Notes: generated by a model from the letters alone, not told the origin. A stretch of 44,074 nt of DNA from Paracoccus sp. (in: a-proteobacteria) (GCF_030536915.1 NZ_JAUNPC010000015.1:1-44074), one strand, 5' to 3'. Positions 26,191-36,445 are shown, numbered from the stretch's first letter. Numbers and translations are program-made.

Positions 26191-26994
26191 ATGCGGTTGG
26201 TTCGGGTTCTTGCGCTGCTGTTCCTGCCTGCGCCGGCGTTGGCCGCGACCGGCCCGGCGGACCAGCCGGCGGCGGTCTGCGAATGGGCGGCGATGACGGC
26301 GGCGGCCGAGATGGGGGTGCCGCCCGACATCCTCGGCGCGCTGACCCTGACCGAAACCGGGCGGCGGCGCGGCGACCTCGTCCGCCCCTGGGCCTGGAGC
26401 GTGAATGCCGAAGGCGCGGGAAGCTGGTTCGATGACCCGGCCGAGGCGCTGGCCTTTGCGCAGGACCGCATCGAGCAGGGGCGGGTGAACCTCGACATCG
26501 GCTGCTTCCAGTTGAACTACCGCTGGCATGGCGAGAACTTCCCGTCCGTGGTCGAGATGTTCGACCCGCTGGAAAACGCCCGCTACGCCGCCCGCTTTGT
26601 CCGCGACCTTCACGCCGAGACGGGCGACTGGCGGCGGGCGGCGGGCGCGTTCCATTCGCGCACGGCTGTTCATGCGAACCGCTATCTCGCCCGCTTCGAC
26701 GAGTTGCGGGCGACATTCAAGGCGCAGGGGTTCCAGGGAATGACCGGCGCGCCGGAAACCTACAACAGCTTCGCCATGGCCGCGCCGGTCGCGCCGGAAA
26801 AGGTGGCGCGGGCGCGGCAACGCTTGACACTGCTGGGTGCGCCGCTGGGGTCGGAACGGACCGGCTCGCCGGGGTCGCTGGCGGTGGTGGGGCAGGGGCG
26901 CGGCCCGCTGATCGGCAGCAGCCGGGGCAGCCTGCTGGCCATGGGTCAGGGGCCGGAGGAACCCGAGGCCGAGGCGCCATCCGAGCCGCTGTGA
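26191..26994 (+). CDS. Periplasmic lytic transglycosylase (SLT domain)
   Basis: A 267-residue exported protein. Residues 1-19 form a signal peptide (VLALLFLPAPALA-AT). The SLT domain follows, with Glu55 in LTLTETGRR as the expected catalytic acid, INLDIG-type segment NLDIGCFQLNYRWHG, and NARYAARFVRDL near 130. It would cleave peptidoglycan between MurNAc and GlcNAc. The C-terminal 70 residues are low-complexity (Gly/Ser/Glu-rich) without a recognised domain. Similar proteins in Rhodobacterales sit near flagellar genes and may open the wall for the rod; here flgD is 17 kb away. The last 49 bases overlap, tail to tail, the 3' end of the histidine kinase gene. Confidence 0.85.
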   Translation: MRLVRVLALLFLPAPALAATGPADQPAAVCEWAAMTAAAEMGVPPDILGALTLTETGRRRGDLVRPWAWSVNAEGAGSWFDDPAEALAFAQDRIEQGRVNLDIGCFQLNYRWHGENFPSVVEMFDPLENARYAARFVRDLHAETGDWRRAAGAFHSRTAVHANRYLARFDELRATFKAQGFQGMTGAPETYNSFAMAAPVAPEKVARARQRLTLLGAPLGSERTGSPGSLAVVGQGRGPLIGSSRGSLLAMGQGPEEPEAEAPSEPL

Positions 26995-28622
26995 CCCGCC
27001 AGCGCCAGGGGAAAGGCGATGGTGACGACCATGCCGTCGGGCCCGAAGGCGCGGGCGAACGCGCCGTTCAGGTCGCCCTCGATCAGCGCATGGATCAGTT
27101 GCGACCCGAAGCCGCCATTTCCGTTCTGGTCCTCATGGCCGGGCGCCGGGCTGGCGTCCGGCTCGCTCCACCTCAGCACCAGCCAGTCGGCGCCGGCGCG
27201 TGGTTCAACCGTCCAATCGATGCGGATCGTCAGGTCGTCCGAGTTTTCCCCGTATTTCATCGCGTTGGTGCTGAGCTCATAGGCGACCAGCCCCAGGGCC
27301 TGCGCCTCGCGCCCGTTCAGCCGCACCGGGGGGCCGTTCAGCATCCCTTTGGCCTGCGCGGCGGCGACGACGCCGCCGACCTCGGCCCGCAGCAGCTCGG
27401 CAAGGTCCGCGGACCCCTGTTCGGCGCGGTTCACGGCATCCTGCGCCTTGGCCATCGCCGACAGCCGCGCGCCGAACACGCGCCCGAATTCCTGCAGGTC
27501 CGGGGCCGAGCGCATCGTCTGCCGGGCAATCGCCTGGATGCGGGCCAGGTGGTTCTTGATCCGGTGCTGCATCTCGCGCAGCAGCAGCGTGCGCTCATCG
27601 GCCTCGCGGGCGGACTGGGCGGCCCGCAACTCTGCCTCGCGCAGCGCGCGCATGAAGTTGCGCGTCGCCCCCGTCACCGCGATCAGCAGCAGAAGCGACA
27701 GCGCCCCGACCATCAGGCTGGCCGAGCGATCCTCGAGCCCCAGAAATCCGGGGGCGGGCACCATCGTCATCTGCCAGTTCCGCCCGGCGATGGCGATCTC
27801 GCGCATGGCGGCGCGGCTCAGCAGGCGGGCGGGCGCATCCTCGGGGATATTGTCGAACAACGGCTGGCCGGGGGACTGCCTGTCCACCGTCCGCAGCGAC
27901 AGCGGCAGGTCCGGCAGTTCGGCCAGCACCGCATGGTGCAGGTCGCCGGCGCGATAGGGCGCATAGACCCAGCCGCCGTCCCGGCCCTCGTGCATCCCGA
28001 ACAGCCCGCCCCGCGTGGGGATGTAGATCAGGAAGCCCGCCTGCTTTTCGGCGGTGATCTCCTGCACCAGTTCCACCGGCCCGGTCGCCTGCGCCTCGCC
28101 GCTTTCGAGGGCGGCGATCATCGCCTCGCGGCGGACGGGTTCCGCGAACATGTCATAGCCGATCGCCTGCCGGTTCCGCGCGTCCAGGGGTTCGAGCATG
28201 ACAATGGGACCGATGAGCGGCTGGTCGCCACCCGGCCGCGCAACCGCCGTCCAGCCGTGGTTGGCAGAGATCCGCTCAAGTGCCGGGGCCTGCCGCTCTG
28301 CCGGCAGCAGCGCGGCAAAGCCGATCCCCTGGATGCCGCGATAATCGCTTTGCAGTTCAAGCCCGGCGACATAGCGGCGGAACTCCTGCACCGAAACTGG
28401 CTGGTCCTGCGCGTCGAAATAGCTGCGCGTGCCCCGCAACAGGGCGACATGCTGGATCATCCGCTGCTCGATCCGGCTCGACACAAGGTCGGCAAGCCGT
28501 TCGAACCGCAGAACAGCGGCCCGGTTTTCCAGCCGGACGGTGAAGGCGGTCAGCCCGACGCCGAGCGCCAGAGTCACGAGCACCGCGCCCAACATCAGCA
28601 AGGTCTGGCGCGCGCGTGTCAT
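26946..28622 (-). CDS. Sensor histidine kinase, CHASE domain plus HWE-family kinase
   Basis: A 558-residue membrane sensor. TM1 is at about 8-28, a periplasmic CHASE domain runs to about 300 (SRIEQRMIQHVALLRGTRSY; IVMLEPLDARNRQAIGYDMF), and TM2 is at about 301-319. The phosphorylated His353 lies in LLLREMQHRIKNHLARIQA, the N-box is YELSTNAMKYG, and the HWE-type W-x-E is LRWSEPD, with GFGSQLI in the G-box; the HWE family therefore fits better than classical HisKA. The ligand is unknown. No response regulator is adjacent, so it is an orphan kinase. HWE kinases often feed PhyR-type general stress signalling, but no phyR or nepR is in the window. Its 3' end overlaps the transglycosylase gene by 49 bases. 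Confidence 0.88.
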   Translation of the reverse strand: MTRARQTLLMLGAVLVTLALGVGLTAFTVRLENRAAVLRFERLADLVSSRIEQRMIQHVALLRGTRSYFDAQDQPVSVQEFRRYVAGLELQSDYRGIQGIGFAALLPAERQAPALERISANHGWTAVARPGGDQPLIGPIVMLEPLDARNRQAIGYDMFAEPVRREAMIAALESGEAQATGPVELVQEITAEKQAGFLIYIPTRGGLFGMHEGRDGGWVYAPYRAGDLHHAVLAELPDLPLSLRTVDRQSPGQPLFDNIPEDAPARLLSRAAMREIAIAGRNWQMTMVPAPGFLGLEDRSASLMVGALSLLLLIAVTGATRNFMRALREAELRAAQSAREADERTLLLREMQHRIKNHLARIQAIARQTMRSAPDLQEFGRVFGARLSAMAKAQDAVNRAEQGSADLAELLRAEVGGVVAAAQAKGMLNGPPVRLNGREAQALGLVAYELSTNAMKYGENSDDLTIRIDWTVEPRAGADWLVLRWSEPDASPAPGHEDQNGNGGFGSQLIHALIEGDLNGAFARAFGPDGMVVTIAFPLALAGHSGSDGASASGSSGP

Positions 28623-28938
28623 GATCTGTTCAGAAAGCGGAGGCCGATGCGGAAATGCGACAAGGCCACGCGGATAAGCCAGCGGCGGCTTGGCCCTTCC
28701 CTACGATGGCGCGGGGGACCTGTCCAGCGGCTTCTGACCGGCCGCCGTGTTCCCGGCCTGCAGCCGTCCCGCTGTGACGCAACGGCCCCAGCCGAACGGA
28801 TCTGCACCCCGCGAGATCCTGCCCGGCCCATCCCCCGCTGCGGGTCAAAGATGCGGCGGGGCACCTGCGGGCGTGAGTTCTTCCCGCCGCGCGGCATGCG
28901 TATTCCCAGCCGGTCAGGCATGGACGCGGCGGGTTTCC
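28623..28938. other. Gene-free stretch between cckA and the HWE kinase gene
   Basis: A 316-base stretch between two minus-strand genes. A 100-codon minus-strand frame (28619-28921) overlaps the kinase start and is Arg-rich with no family resemblance, so it is taken as chance coding in GC-rich DNA. The stretch should hold the kinase promoter and the cckA 3' end; no clear terminator or operator was found by eye. Confidence 0.55.
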
Positions 28939-31011
28939 TCAGGCGCCCGGAAGGGCGCCATCGATGGGGCGGGCCGGGGCGGCGCTGCCCGCGAGATGGC
29001 TTTCCACGGTTGCGACGAGTTCCGACAGCGAAAAGGGCTTCGGCAGGAACAGGGCGTTGGGAATGGTCATGTTGTTGTCCGACAGGGTCGCATCCATGTA
29101 GCCCGACATGAAGATCACCCGCGTGCCCTCGCGCACCTGCAGGGCGGTGCGGACCCAGCCGGGGCCGTCGAGGCCCGGCATGACGACATCGGTCACGAAG
29201 ATGTCCACCGGCAGCGCGGCATCCGACAGGATCTCAAGCGCCCGTTCCCCGCTGTCGGCCTCGATCACCTCGAAACCGTGCAGCCGCAGGGCGCGGGCCG
29301 CGAAGGCGCGTACCGGGGCCTCGTCCTCGACCAACAGCACGGTGCGACGGCGGTCCTCGCCGCTGCGGGGCGCCGCGGGGCTTGCCGCCGGGGTAGGCGC
29401 GGACCTTTCCGCGGGACGCGGCCGCTGGGCCGGGAAATACAGCGCAAAGGTCGTGCCGTCGCCCGGGGTGCTGGTGCAGAAGATGTAGCCCCCCGTCTGC
29501 TTGACGATGCCATAGGCGGTCGAAAGGCCAAGGCCCGTGCCCTCGCCCTGCTTCTTGGTCGTGAAGAAGGGGTCGAAGATCTTGTCCAGCGTTTCGGGCG
29601 GGATGCCGCAGCCCTGGTCCGAGACGGTGATGCGGACATATTCGCCCTGGGGGATGCTGGCCCCTTCCAGCGTCAGCCCGGTGCGCAGCCTGACGTTCTC
29701 GGTGCGGATGGCGATCTCGCCGCCCTTCGGCATGGCGTCCCGGGCGTTCACGGCGAGGTTGATCAGCACCTGCTCGAACTGCCGCCCGTCGGCCCGGATC
29801 GGCCGCAGCGAGGGGTCGTTGGTGACGGTGACGACGACCCGCTCTCCGACCAGGCGGTTGAGCAGGTGGCTCAGGTCCGACAGGACGTGGCGCAGGTCGA
29901 TGATCTCGGGGCTGAGCGTCTGCTTGCGCGAGAAGGCCAGCAACTGCCGCACCAGCGCCGCCGCGCGGTTGGCGTTCTGCGAGATCTGGTGCAGGTCGGC
30001 GTAATCGGGATCGGTGTTGTCGCGCCGCAGCATCAGCAGGTCGCAATGACCGGTGATCGCCGTCAGCAGGTTGTTGAAATCATGCGCGATCCCGCCCGCA
30101 AGCTGGCCGATCGCCTGCATCTTCTGGCTTTGCACGAACTGCGCTTCCAGCGTTTTCAGCGCGCTCACGTCCGTCAGCACCGCGACGATCCGGTCGATGC
30201 CGGGGCTGGAGGCAAGCGTCACCTGCAGCGCGCGCTCGACATCGCCGGTGCGGGTCTGCAGAACCTCTCCGCGGCCGGTGTCGCGGCCCTCGCGGACCTC
30301 GGCCAGCCAGTCGCCCAGGGGCCGCCCGAGTCCGTCCAGAAGATCACCCAAAAAGGTGCCAGGGGCAACCGGGCCCAGCAGCGCCTCGGCCGCAAGGTTG
30401 GCGGTCAGCACATGGCCATCCGGGCCGAGGTCGAGAAGCGCGATGGGCACCGTGCGGTAATCGACGCCGATGCCCGCGGCCGTCCCGGCCGGTTCGGGCT
30501 GCGGCGTCTCGATGCGCCAGATCTGCAGCGTGCTGCCCGGAATGCGCCGCGCGTCCAGCGCCGAGCCATCGCCAAGCGGCAGCCGCAGGGGCCTGCCGTC
30601 GCCGACGCGCGCCAGCAGCGCGGCCGCAGCCGCGGCGGGGTGGGCGCGGTGCCCGGCCAGCAGCGCCGCCGCATCGCGCCCCGACAGGTCCCGCAGCCGT
30701 CCGGCCGCGGCCGACTGGCCGCGGATCGCGCCCCCGGACTCGACGATCCAGGCGCAGCCCGGCTCATCGGCAAGGGTGACGCGCGCCGCCCGGACCTGCC
30801 GCGCGACCGCAAGCCGATCCAGCAGCTGCCGCCCTGCGATCATCCCGCCCAGCAGATACCAGGCGACCGCCACCGTGCCCGCAACCACGAGAACCCGCGG
30901 CGGCACCGCCGCCGGCGCCAGCGCCAGCCACAGCGCCCCGAGCATCACCGGCAGCATCAGGACCGGCACCGCCGCCAGCCCGCCCGAGGACAAAAGCCCG
31001 CCCTGCTTCAT
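28939..31011 (-). CDS. cckA: Hybrid sensor kinase CckA of the CtrA phosphorelay
   Basis: A 690-residue hybrid kinase. Order: two membrane helices ([37 protein letters not shown]), PAS-like region(s) to about 290, HisKA with the phospho-accepting His near residue 310 in [20 protein letters not shown], a HATPase with [13 protein letters not shown] near 495, and a C-terminal receiver with VTDVVMPG (phospho-Asp near 610). HDFNNLL and the fused receiver are the CckA pattern. In alphaproteobacteria CckA passes phosphate through ChpT to CtrA, which controls motility, cell cycle and gene-transfer-agent genes. The start at 31011 is preferred because GAGG precedes it; an ATG at 31044 would add 11 residues. 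An exact CtrA box lies immediately upstream. Confidence 0.92.
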   Translation of the reverse strand: MKQGGLLSSGGLAAVPVLMLPVMLGALWLALAPAAVPPRVLVVAGTVAVAWYLLGGMIAGRQLLDRLAVARQVRAARVTLADEPGCAWIVESGGAIRGQSAAAGRLRDLSGRDAAALLAGHRAHPAAAAAALLARVGDGRPLRLPLGDGSALDARRIPGSTLQIWRIETPQPEPAGTAAGIGVDYRTVPIALLDLGPDGHVLTANLAAEALLGPVAPGTFLGDLLDGLGRPLGDWLAEVREGRDTGRGEVLQTRTGDVERALQVTLASSPGIDRIVAVLTDVSALKTLEAQFVQSQKMQAIGQLAGGIAHDFNNLLTAITGHCDLLMLRRDNTDPDYADLHQISQNANRAAALVRQLLAFSRKQTLSPEIIDLRHVLSDLSHLLNRLVGERVVVTVTNDPSLRPIRADGRQFEQVLINLAVNARDAMPKGGEIAIRTENVRLRTGLTLEGASIPQGEYVRITVSDQGCGIPPETLDKIFDPFFTTKKQGEGTGLGLSTAYGIVKQTGGYIFCTSTPGDGTTFALYFPAQRPRPAERSAPTPAASPAAPRSGEDRRRTVLLVEDEAPVRAFAARALRLHGFEVIEADSGERALEILSDAALPVDIFVTDVVMPGLDGPGWVRTALQVREGTRVIFMSGYMDATLSDNNMTIPNALFLPKPFSLSELVATVESHLAGSAAPARPIDGALPGA

Positions 31012-31057
31012 TCCCGCCTCGCCACCCGATTCGCGCCCGACCATAGCGTGCCGGAGG

Positions 31058-31073
31058 TTAACCGTCGTTTAAC
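31058..31073 (+). promoter_or_regulatory. CtrA-type box TTAA-N7-TTAAC upstream of cckA
   Basis: TTAA (31058-31061), seven bases, then TTAAC (31069-31073) matches the full CtrA consensus with no mismatch. It is the only TTAA-N7-TTAA I found by eye in sequence where TTAA is rare. It lies 14 bases from the ATG at 31044 and 47 bases from the preferred start at 31011, and it overlaps the stop codon of the upstream rRNA methyltransferase gene (31069-31071). On the cckA strand the order of the half-sites is reversed. Confidence 0.6.
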
Positions 31074-32214
31074 AGGTCATGAGCGCGTGGAAGAAACCGT
31101 CGCTTGCGGAAAGCGGTGTCAGGGTCGTCGCGCTCCCGAGGGTGAAATCAGGATGCCGTTCAAGGAAACGCGCGACCTGATCCTCGTTCTCGCGGGCGAA
31201 AAGCGAGCAGGTCATGTAGGCCAGCGTCCCGCCGGGCCGCACATGGCGCGCGGCGCGGTCGAGGATCGCGGCCTGCGTTTCGGCCAGCCTGTCCAGATCC
31301 GCGGGCGTCAGCCGCCATTTCGCCTCCGGCGTCCGCCGCCACGTTCCCGAACCGGAACAGGGCACGTCCGTCAGCACGAGATCATGAAACCCCTGCGGCA
31401 TTTCCGCGATCCTGATCCTGACCCCGGCACGGGCGGCGCGACCCGGAAGGTCGCGCATCCGGGCGGGCGCGGCATCCCAAGCCGTCACCCGCGCGCCCCG
31501 CGCCGCCAGCGCCAGCGCCTTCCCCCCGCCCCCCGCGCAGAAATCGAGCGCGGTCGTCCCCGGCGCGATCGGCAGCGCGGCGCAGGCCATCTGGGGCGAC
31601 AGGTCCTGCAGCTCGACCAGCCCTTCCCTGTAGGCGGCCGAGCCTTGGATGCGCCGCTCGCCCGCCGTCACCCGCAGGGCCGTGCCGCAGCGGGGATCGG
31701 GTTCGGCGGCGATGCCGTCAGCTTCCAGCGCCTGCCGGGCCTCGGCCGCGGTCGTCCGGGCAAGGTTCGCGCGCAGCCACACGGGAGCGCGGTCGCGCAA
31801 CGCCGCCGCGACCGGGGCGAAGCCGCTGCCGAGATCGGCTTTCATCGCCTCGGCGATCCAGTCGGGCAGGTCGGTGGCCTCGGATGGCACCGGCGCCCGC
31901 CCGCCCGCCCGTTCCGCCGCCGTTAGGGGCGCGGGCGCGTGGCCTTCGCCGGTGAAGATCGTGTCGGGATCGCTGCCGGTCTCGCGCAGGGCGCCGAGGA
32001 CCAGGCCGCGCCCGCTGTCCGCGCCTCCCAGGGCGGCACGGCTGCGCCGGCGCCGCAGCGTGTCATAGACGATGTCGCGCACCGCGGCGCGGTCGCCCGA
32101 GCCGGCAAAGCGGCTGGCGCGGGCCCAGCGGGTCAGTTGCGCCTCGGCAGGCTCTCCCTGCAGGATCGCGTCGAGGATCTGGATGGCCGCGGCGGCGCGG
32201 GCGGCGGGGGTCAT
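31069..32214 (-). CDS. RsmB/NOP-family rRNA cytosine-C5 methyltransferase
   Basis: A 381-residue SAM-dependent RNA m5C methyltransferase. The SAM-binding motif is DFCAGGGGK at 224-232. The two catalytic cysteines are Cys286 in DVPCSGSGTWRR (motif IV) and Cys336 in MTCSLF (motif VI), as in RsmB/RsmF; AKWRLTPADLDRLAETQ is the usual linker. The N-terminal 120 residues are NusB-like but short, so the RsmB label is better than RsmF, though the target base cannot be read from sequence. The start at 32214 (MTPAARAAAAIQ) is chosen over an upstream extension lacking support. It is divergent from recA, and its stop codon overlaps the CtrA box. Confidence 0.88.
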   Translation of the reverse strand: MTPAARAAAAIQILDAILQGEPAEAQLTRWARASRFAGSGDRAAVRDIVYDTLRRRRSRAALGGADSGRGLVLGALRETGSDPDTIFTGEGHAPAPLTAAERAGGRAPVPSEATDLPDWIAEAMKADLGSGFAPVAAALRDRAPVWLRANLARTTAAEARQALEADGIAAEPDPRCGTALRVTAGERRIQGSAAYREGLVELQDLSPQMACAALPIAPGTTALDFCAGGGGKALALAARGARVTAWDAAPARMRDLPGRAARAGVRIRIAEMPQGFHDLVLTDVPCSGSGTWRRTPEAKWRLTPADLDRLAETQAAILDRAARHVRPGGTLAYMTCSLFARENEDQVARFLERHPDFTLGSATTLTPLSASDGFFHALMTC

Positions 32215-32395
32215 CGCCGGAACCCGGCAGGCAGGGGCGACAGAAGATGCATGGCGCAAGAATACCGCGCCGGAATCCGGCCACAAGCGGGCCTTCGGAA
32301 GCCGCTCAACGGTTTGTTAAGATTCTTTCTGCAGAGTGCGATTCGAGGGCGGCATGTCCTTGTGGTCAGGCCGCAAAATCACCAGATGGCGTGCA

Positions 32396-32410
32396 GAACA
32401 TCAGGTGAAC
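32396..32410 (+). promoter_or_regulatory. LexA (SOS) operator of recA, GAAC-N7-GAAC
   Basis: GAAC at 32396-32399 and GAAC at 32407-32410 are separated by seven bases, the exact reverse complement of GTTC-N7-GTTC, the alphaproteobacterial LexA operator. It is 59 bases upstream of the recA ATG, in the only intergenic space available for the recA promoter. recA is a core LexA target across the class. Confidence 0.88.
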
Positions 32411-32469
32411 AAGGAATGGCTGCGCTGCATCGTTGTGCACGGTCCTGCGCTGCAATAGAGTAGGTGAAA

Positions 32470-33543
32470 ATGTCTGGGGCGAGCATCCTGAAGATGGACG
32501 ACAAACGCAGCGCGGACCGGCAGAAGGCGCTCGACAGCGCGCTGGCGCAGATCGAACGCCAGTTCGGCAAGGGCTCGATCATGAAGCTCGGCGCCGACAA
32601 CCCGGTGGCCGAGATCGAGGCGACCTCGACCGGCTCGCTGGGGCTGGACATCGCGCTGGGAATCGGCGGGTTGCCCAAGGGCCGCATCATCGAGATCTTC
32701 GGGCCGGAAAGCTCGGGAAAGACCACCCTGACGCTGCATGTCGTGGCCGAGGAACAGAAGAAGGGCGGCGTCTGCGCCTTCGTGGACGCGGAACACGCGC
32801 TTGACCCGCAATATGCCCGCAAGCTGGGCGTGAACCTGGACGAGCTGCTGATCAGCCAGCCCGACACGGGCGAACAGGCGCTTGAGATCGTGGATACGCT
32901 GGTCCGGTCCGGCGCGGTCAGCCTGGTCGTGATCGACTCGGTCGCGGCGCTGACGCCCAAGTCCGAGATCGAGGGCGACATGGGCGACATGCAGATGGGC
33001 AGCCAGGCCCGCCTGATGAGCCAGGCGATGCGCAAGCTGACCGCCTCGATCGGACGCAGCAACTGCATGGTGATCTTCATCAACCAGATCCGCATGAAGA
33101 TCGGCGTCATGTTCGGGAACCCCGAAACGACGACGGGCGGCAACGCGCTCAAGTTCTACGCCTCGGTGCGTCTGGACATCCGCCGCACGGGGTCGATCAA
33201 GGACCGCGACGAGATCGTGGGCAACTCGACCAAGGTGAAGGTGGTCAAGAACAAGGTGGCCCCGCCGTTCAAGCAGGTCGAGTTCGACATCATGTATGGC
33301 GAGGGGATTTCCAAGGTCGGCGAGCTGATCGACCTGGGCGTCAAGGCGGGCGTGGTGGAAAAATCGGGCGCCTGGTATTCCTATGGCGACGAGCGGATCG
33401 GGCAGGGGCGCGAGAACGCCAAGCAGTTCCTGCGCGACAATCCCCACGTGGCCTTGGCCATCGAGGACCGCATCCGAGCCAGCCACGGGCTGGATTTCGG
33501 CGCCAGCCCCGAAGAGGATGATGCCGCGCTGACCGAGGAATAA
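32470..33543 (+). CDS. recA: Recombinase RecA
   Basis: A 357-residue ATP-dependent strand-exchange protein that also triggers LexA self-cleavage. Walker A is GPESSGKT at 78-85, Walker B is [11 protein letters not shown], loop L1 is [16 protein letters not shown], and loop L2 includes [20 protein letters not shown]. The C terminus is acidic ([12 protein letters not shown]), as usual. ATG 32470 is preferred over GTG 32464 because TAGGTG then lies at normal spacing. Transcription is expected to be LexA-controlled through the box at 32396-32410. A strong terminator lies 12 bases after the stop, so alaS, the conserved neighbour, probably has its own promoter. Confidence 0.99.
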   Translation: MSGASILKMDDKRSADRQKALDSALAQIERQFGKGSIMKLGADNPVAEIEATSTGSLGLDIALGIGGLPKGRIIEIFGPESSGKTTLTLHVVAEEQKKGGVCAFVDAEHALDPQYARKLGVNLDELLISQPDTGEQALEIVDTLVRSGAVSLVVIDSVAALTPKSEIEGDMGDMQMGSQARLMSQAMRKLTASIGRSNCMVIFINQIRMKIGVMFGNPETTTGGNALKFYASVRLDIRRTGSIKDRDEIVGNSTKVKVVKNKVAPPFKQVEFDIMYGEGISKVGELIDLGVKAGVVEKSGAWYSYGDERIGQGRENAKQFLRDNPHVALAIEDRIRASHGLDFGASPEEDDAALTEE

Positions 33544-33554
33544 GCGTCAGCCAG

Positions 33555-33583
33555 AACGGCCGCCCCGCAAGGCGGCCGTTTTC
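33555..33583 (+). terminator. Rho-independent terminator of recA
   Basis: AACGGCCGCC (33555-33564) pairs perfectly with GGCGGCCGTT (33571-33580) across a 6-base loop (CCGCAA), and the stem runs into a short T-run (TTTTC). It begins 12 bases after the recA stop. It is the clearest intrinsic terminator in the window. Confidence 0.9.
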
Positions 33584-33675
33584 ATCTGCAGGGATCGCTG
33601 CCTTCCGCGTCATTCTGGACAGCGGGCGGGGGCATCGCTATCTCTGCCCGGCAGCATTTCCGCAGGACAGACGCC

Positions 33676-36333
33676 ATGGCCAGCCTGAACGACATCCGCT
33701 CGACCTTCCTCGACTTCTTCGAACGGAACGGCCACCGGCGCGTGGACAGCTCGCCCCTGGTGCCGCGCAACGACCCGACGCTGATGTTCACGAACTCGGG
33801 CATGGTCCAGTTCAAGAACCTGTTTACCGGGCTGGAACACCGCGACTATACCCGCGCGACCACGGCGCAGAAATGCGTGCGGGCAGGGGGCAAGCACAAT
33901 GACCTCGACAACGTGGGCTATACGGCGCGGCATCATACCTTCTTTGAGATGCTGGGGAACTTCAGCTTCGGCGACTACTTCAAGACCGAGGCGATTCCCT
34001 ATGCCTGGGAGTTGCTGACCAGGGACTTCGGTCTTGCCAAGGACAAGCTGCTGGTCACGGTCTATCACACCGACGACGAGGCGGCGGACATCTGGAAAAA
34101 GGTCGCTGGCCTGAGCGACGACCGCATCATCCGCATCCCGACCGACGACAACTTCTGGCGCATGGGCCCGACCGGTCCCTGCGGCCCCTGCACGGAAATC
34201 TTCTACGACCACGGCCCCTCGATCTGGGGCGGCCCGCCCGGCTCGGCCGAGGAAGACGGCGACCGTTTCATCGAGATCTGGAACCTCGTCTTCATGCAGT
34301 TCGAGCAGTTCGAGGATGGCACGATGAAGCCGCTGCCGAACCCATCGATCGACACCGGCATGGGGCTGGAACGGATCGGCGCGCTTTTGCAGGGCAAGCA
34401 CGACAACTACGACACCGACCTGATGCGGGCGCTGATCGAGGCCTCGGCCCATGTCACCAACTCGGACCCCGACGGGCCAGGCAAGGTGCATCACCGCGTC
34501 ATCGCCGACCACCTGCGGTCCACCAGCTTCCTGATTGCGGATGGGGTGATGCCCTCGAACGAGGGACGCGGCTATGTGCTGCGCCGCATCATGCGCCGCG
34601 CCATGCGCCACGCCCACATGCTGGGCGCGCAGGACCCGGTCATGCACCGGCTGGTCCCGGCGCTGGTCCGGCAGATGGGCGCGGCCTACCCGGAACTGAC
34701 CCGCGGCCAATCGATGATAGAGGAAACGCTGCGGGGCGAGGAAACGCGCTTCAAGCAGACGCTTGACCGCGGGTTGCGGCTGCTGTCGGATGAGGTCGCG
34801 CGACTGCCCGAGGGTGCCGACCTGCCGGGCGAGACGGCTTTCAAGCTGTATGACACCTATGGCTTCCCGCTGGATCTGACGCAGGACGCGCTGCGCGAGC
34901 AGGGGCGCGGTGTTGAGGTGGCGGGCTTCGACGCCGCCATGGCCGAGCAGAAGGCCAAGGCGCGTGCCGCCTGGACGGGTTCGGGTGAGACCACGGAGGC
35001 TGCGATCTGGTTCGATCTGGCCGAGCGGCACGGCGCGACCGAGTTCCTGGGCTATGACACGCAACAGGCTGAGGGTGTGATCCTGACGCTGGTGCAGGAC
35101 GGCGCCGAGATCGAGGCGGCGGGCGAGGGCCAGCAGGTTCAGATCATGGTCAACCAGTCGCCCTTCTATGCCGAAAGCGGCGGTCAGGTGGGCGACACCG
35201 GCCTGATCAAGACGGAAACCGGCGCGGCGCGGGTGACGGATACAAAGAAATCCGGCAGCCTGTTCATCCACTTCGCAGAAGTCACACTGGGCCAGATTTC
35301 GCGCGGGCAGGGGGCCACGCTGTCGGTGGACATCGACCGCCGCGGCGCGATCCAGGCCAATCACTCGGCCACGCACCTGCTGAACGAGGCGCTGCGGAAC
35401 GCGCTGGGCGAGCATGTCGCGCAGAAGGGCAGCCTGAATGCCGAGGACCGGCTGCGCTTCGACTTCAGCCACGGCAAGGCGCTGTCGCCCGAAGAACTGG
35501 CGCAGATCGAGACCGAGGTGAACGCGGTCATCCGCCAGAACTCGCCGGTCGAGACGCGGGTGATGGCGCCCGATGACGCCCGCGAGATGGGTGCGCAGGC
35601 GCTGTTTGGCGAGAAGTATGGCGACGAGGTGCGCGTCGTGTCCATGGGTCGGCGCGAGGGCTCGGGCAAGGGGACGAACCGCGACATCTATTCGATCGAG
35701 CTTTGCGGCGGCACCCATGTCAGCCGCACCGGCGACATCGGCGCCTTCGTCCTGCTGGGGGACAGCGCCTCCTCGGCCGGGGTGCGGCGGGTCGAGGCGC
35801 TGACCGGGCAGGCGGCGTTGGCGCATCTGCGCGAGGCCGAGCGGCAGTTGTCCGAGATCGCGGGGCTGCTCAAGGCGCAGTCGGGCGACGTGGTGGGCCG
35901 CGTCAAGGCGCTGGCCGACGACCGCAAGGCCATGCAGAACGAGATCGCCCAGCTCAAGCGCCAGCTGGCGATGGGTGGCGGCTCGGATGCCGCGCCCAAG
36001 GACATCGGCGGCGTGCAGGTGATCGCGCGGCGGGTCGAGGGCGTCTCGGGCAAGGAACTTGGCGCGCTGGCCGACCAGATGCGGTCAGGGCTGTCCACCG
36101 GCGCGGTCGTTGTCATGACCGAGGACAACGGCAAGGCGACGGTCGCGGCGACGGTCACGCCCGATCTTGCAGAGCGGGTCAGCGCGGTGTCGCTGGTCCA
36201 GGCGGCGGTCGCGGCGCTGGGCGGCAAGGGCGGCGGCGGCCGTCCCGACCGGGCGCAGGGCGGCGCGCCCTCGCTTGCGGCGCTCGACGACGCCATCGCG
36301 GCGGTCGAGAAGGTGATCGCCGACGCGGCATGA
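33676..36333 (+). CDS. alaS: Alanyl-tRNA synthetase
   Basis: An 885-residue class II synthetase. The aminoacylation domain opens with [20 protein letters not shown] and contains [30 protein letters not shown] and [11 protein letters not shown]. The editing domain has the zinc HxxxH (HSATH, His563 and His567) and the CGGTH segment (Cys677, His681) that clears Ser and Gly mischarging. The C-Ala domain follows a coiled segment (about 740-775). The length is typical (E. coli 876). ATG 33676 lies 132 bases after recA, beyond the recA terminator. A hairpin directly follows the stop. Confidence 0.98.
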   Translation: MASLNDIRSTFLDFFERNGHRRVDSSPLVPRNDPTLMFTNSGMVQFKNLFTGLEHRDYTRATTAQKCVRAGGKHNDLDNVGYTARHHTFFEMLGNFSFGDYFKTEAIPYAWELLTRDFGLAKDKLLVTVYHTDDEAADIWKKVAGLSDDRIIRIPTDDNFWRMGPTGPCGPCTEIFYDHGPSIWGGPPGSAEEDGDRFIEIWNLVFMQFEQFEDGTMKPLPNPSIDTGMGLERIGALLQGKHDNYDTDLMRALIEASAHVTNSDPDGPGKVHHRVIADHLRSTSFLIADGVMPSNEGRGYVLRRIMRRAMRHAHMLGAQDPVMHRLVPALVRQMGAAYPELTRGQSMIEETLRGEETRFKQTLDRGLRLLSDEVARLPEGADLPGETAFKLYDTYGFPLDLTQDALREQGRGVEVAGFDAAMAEQKAKARAAWTGSGETTEAAIWFDLAERHGATEFLGYDTQQAEGVILTLVQDGAEIEAAGEGQQVQIMVNQSPFYAESGGQVGDTGLIKTETGAARVTDTKKSGSLFIHFAEVTLGQISRGQGATLSVDIDRRGAIQANHSATHLLNEALRNALGEHVAQKGSLNAEDRLRFDFSHGKALSPEELAQIETEVNAVIRQNSPVETRVMAPDDAREMGAQALFGEKYGDEVRVVSMGRREGSGKGTNRDIYSIELCGGTHVSRTGDIGAFVLLGDSASSAGVRRVEALTGQAALAHLREAERQLSEIAGLLKAQSGDVVGRVKALADDRKAMQNEIAQLKRQLAMGGGSDAAPKDIGGVQVIARRVEGVSGKELGALADQMRSGLSTGAVVVMTEDNGKATVAATVTPDLAERVSAVSLVQAAVAALGGKGGGGRPDRAQGGAPSLAALDDAIAAVEKVIADAA

Positions 36334-36340
36334 TGAGGCC

Positions 36341-36371
36341 TGCGCGGGGTTGTGATCCATGGCCCCGCGCA
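36341..36371 (+). terminator. Hairpin after alaS, probable terminator
   Basis: TGCGCGGGG (36341-36349) pairs perfectly with CCCCGCGCA (36363-36371), a 9-bp stem with a 13-base loop, starting eight bases after the alaS stop. No T-run follows, so efficiency is uncertain. Confidence 0.55.
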
Positions 36372-36445
36372 AGGTCCAAGGAATCTGCTGATTTTCCGCC
36401 CGGCTGCTGCTAGTTTCCCGCAAAACACCAATGCGGGGGACAGGA

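Noticed and set aside
28619-28921. A 100-codon minus-strand frame between cckA and the HWE kinase gene
   Set aside because: Arg-rich, overlaps the kinase start, and resembles nothing known.
28747-31926. A 1059-codon plus-strand frame
   Set aside because: It is antisense to cckA and the rRNA methyltransferase; its composition is that of a reverse-strand shadow.
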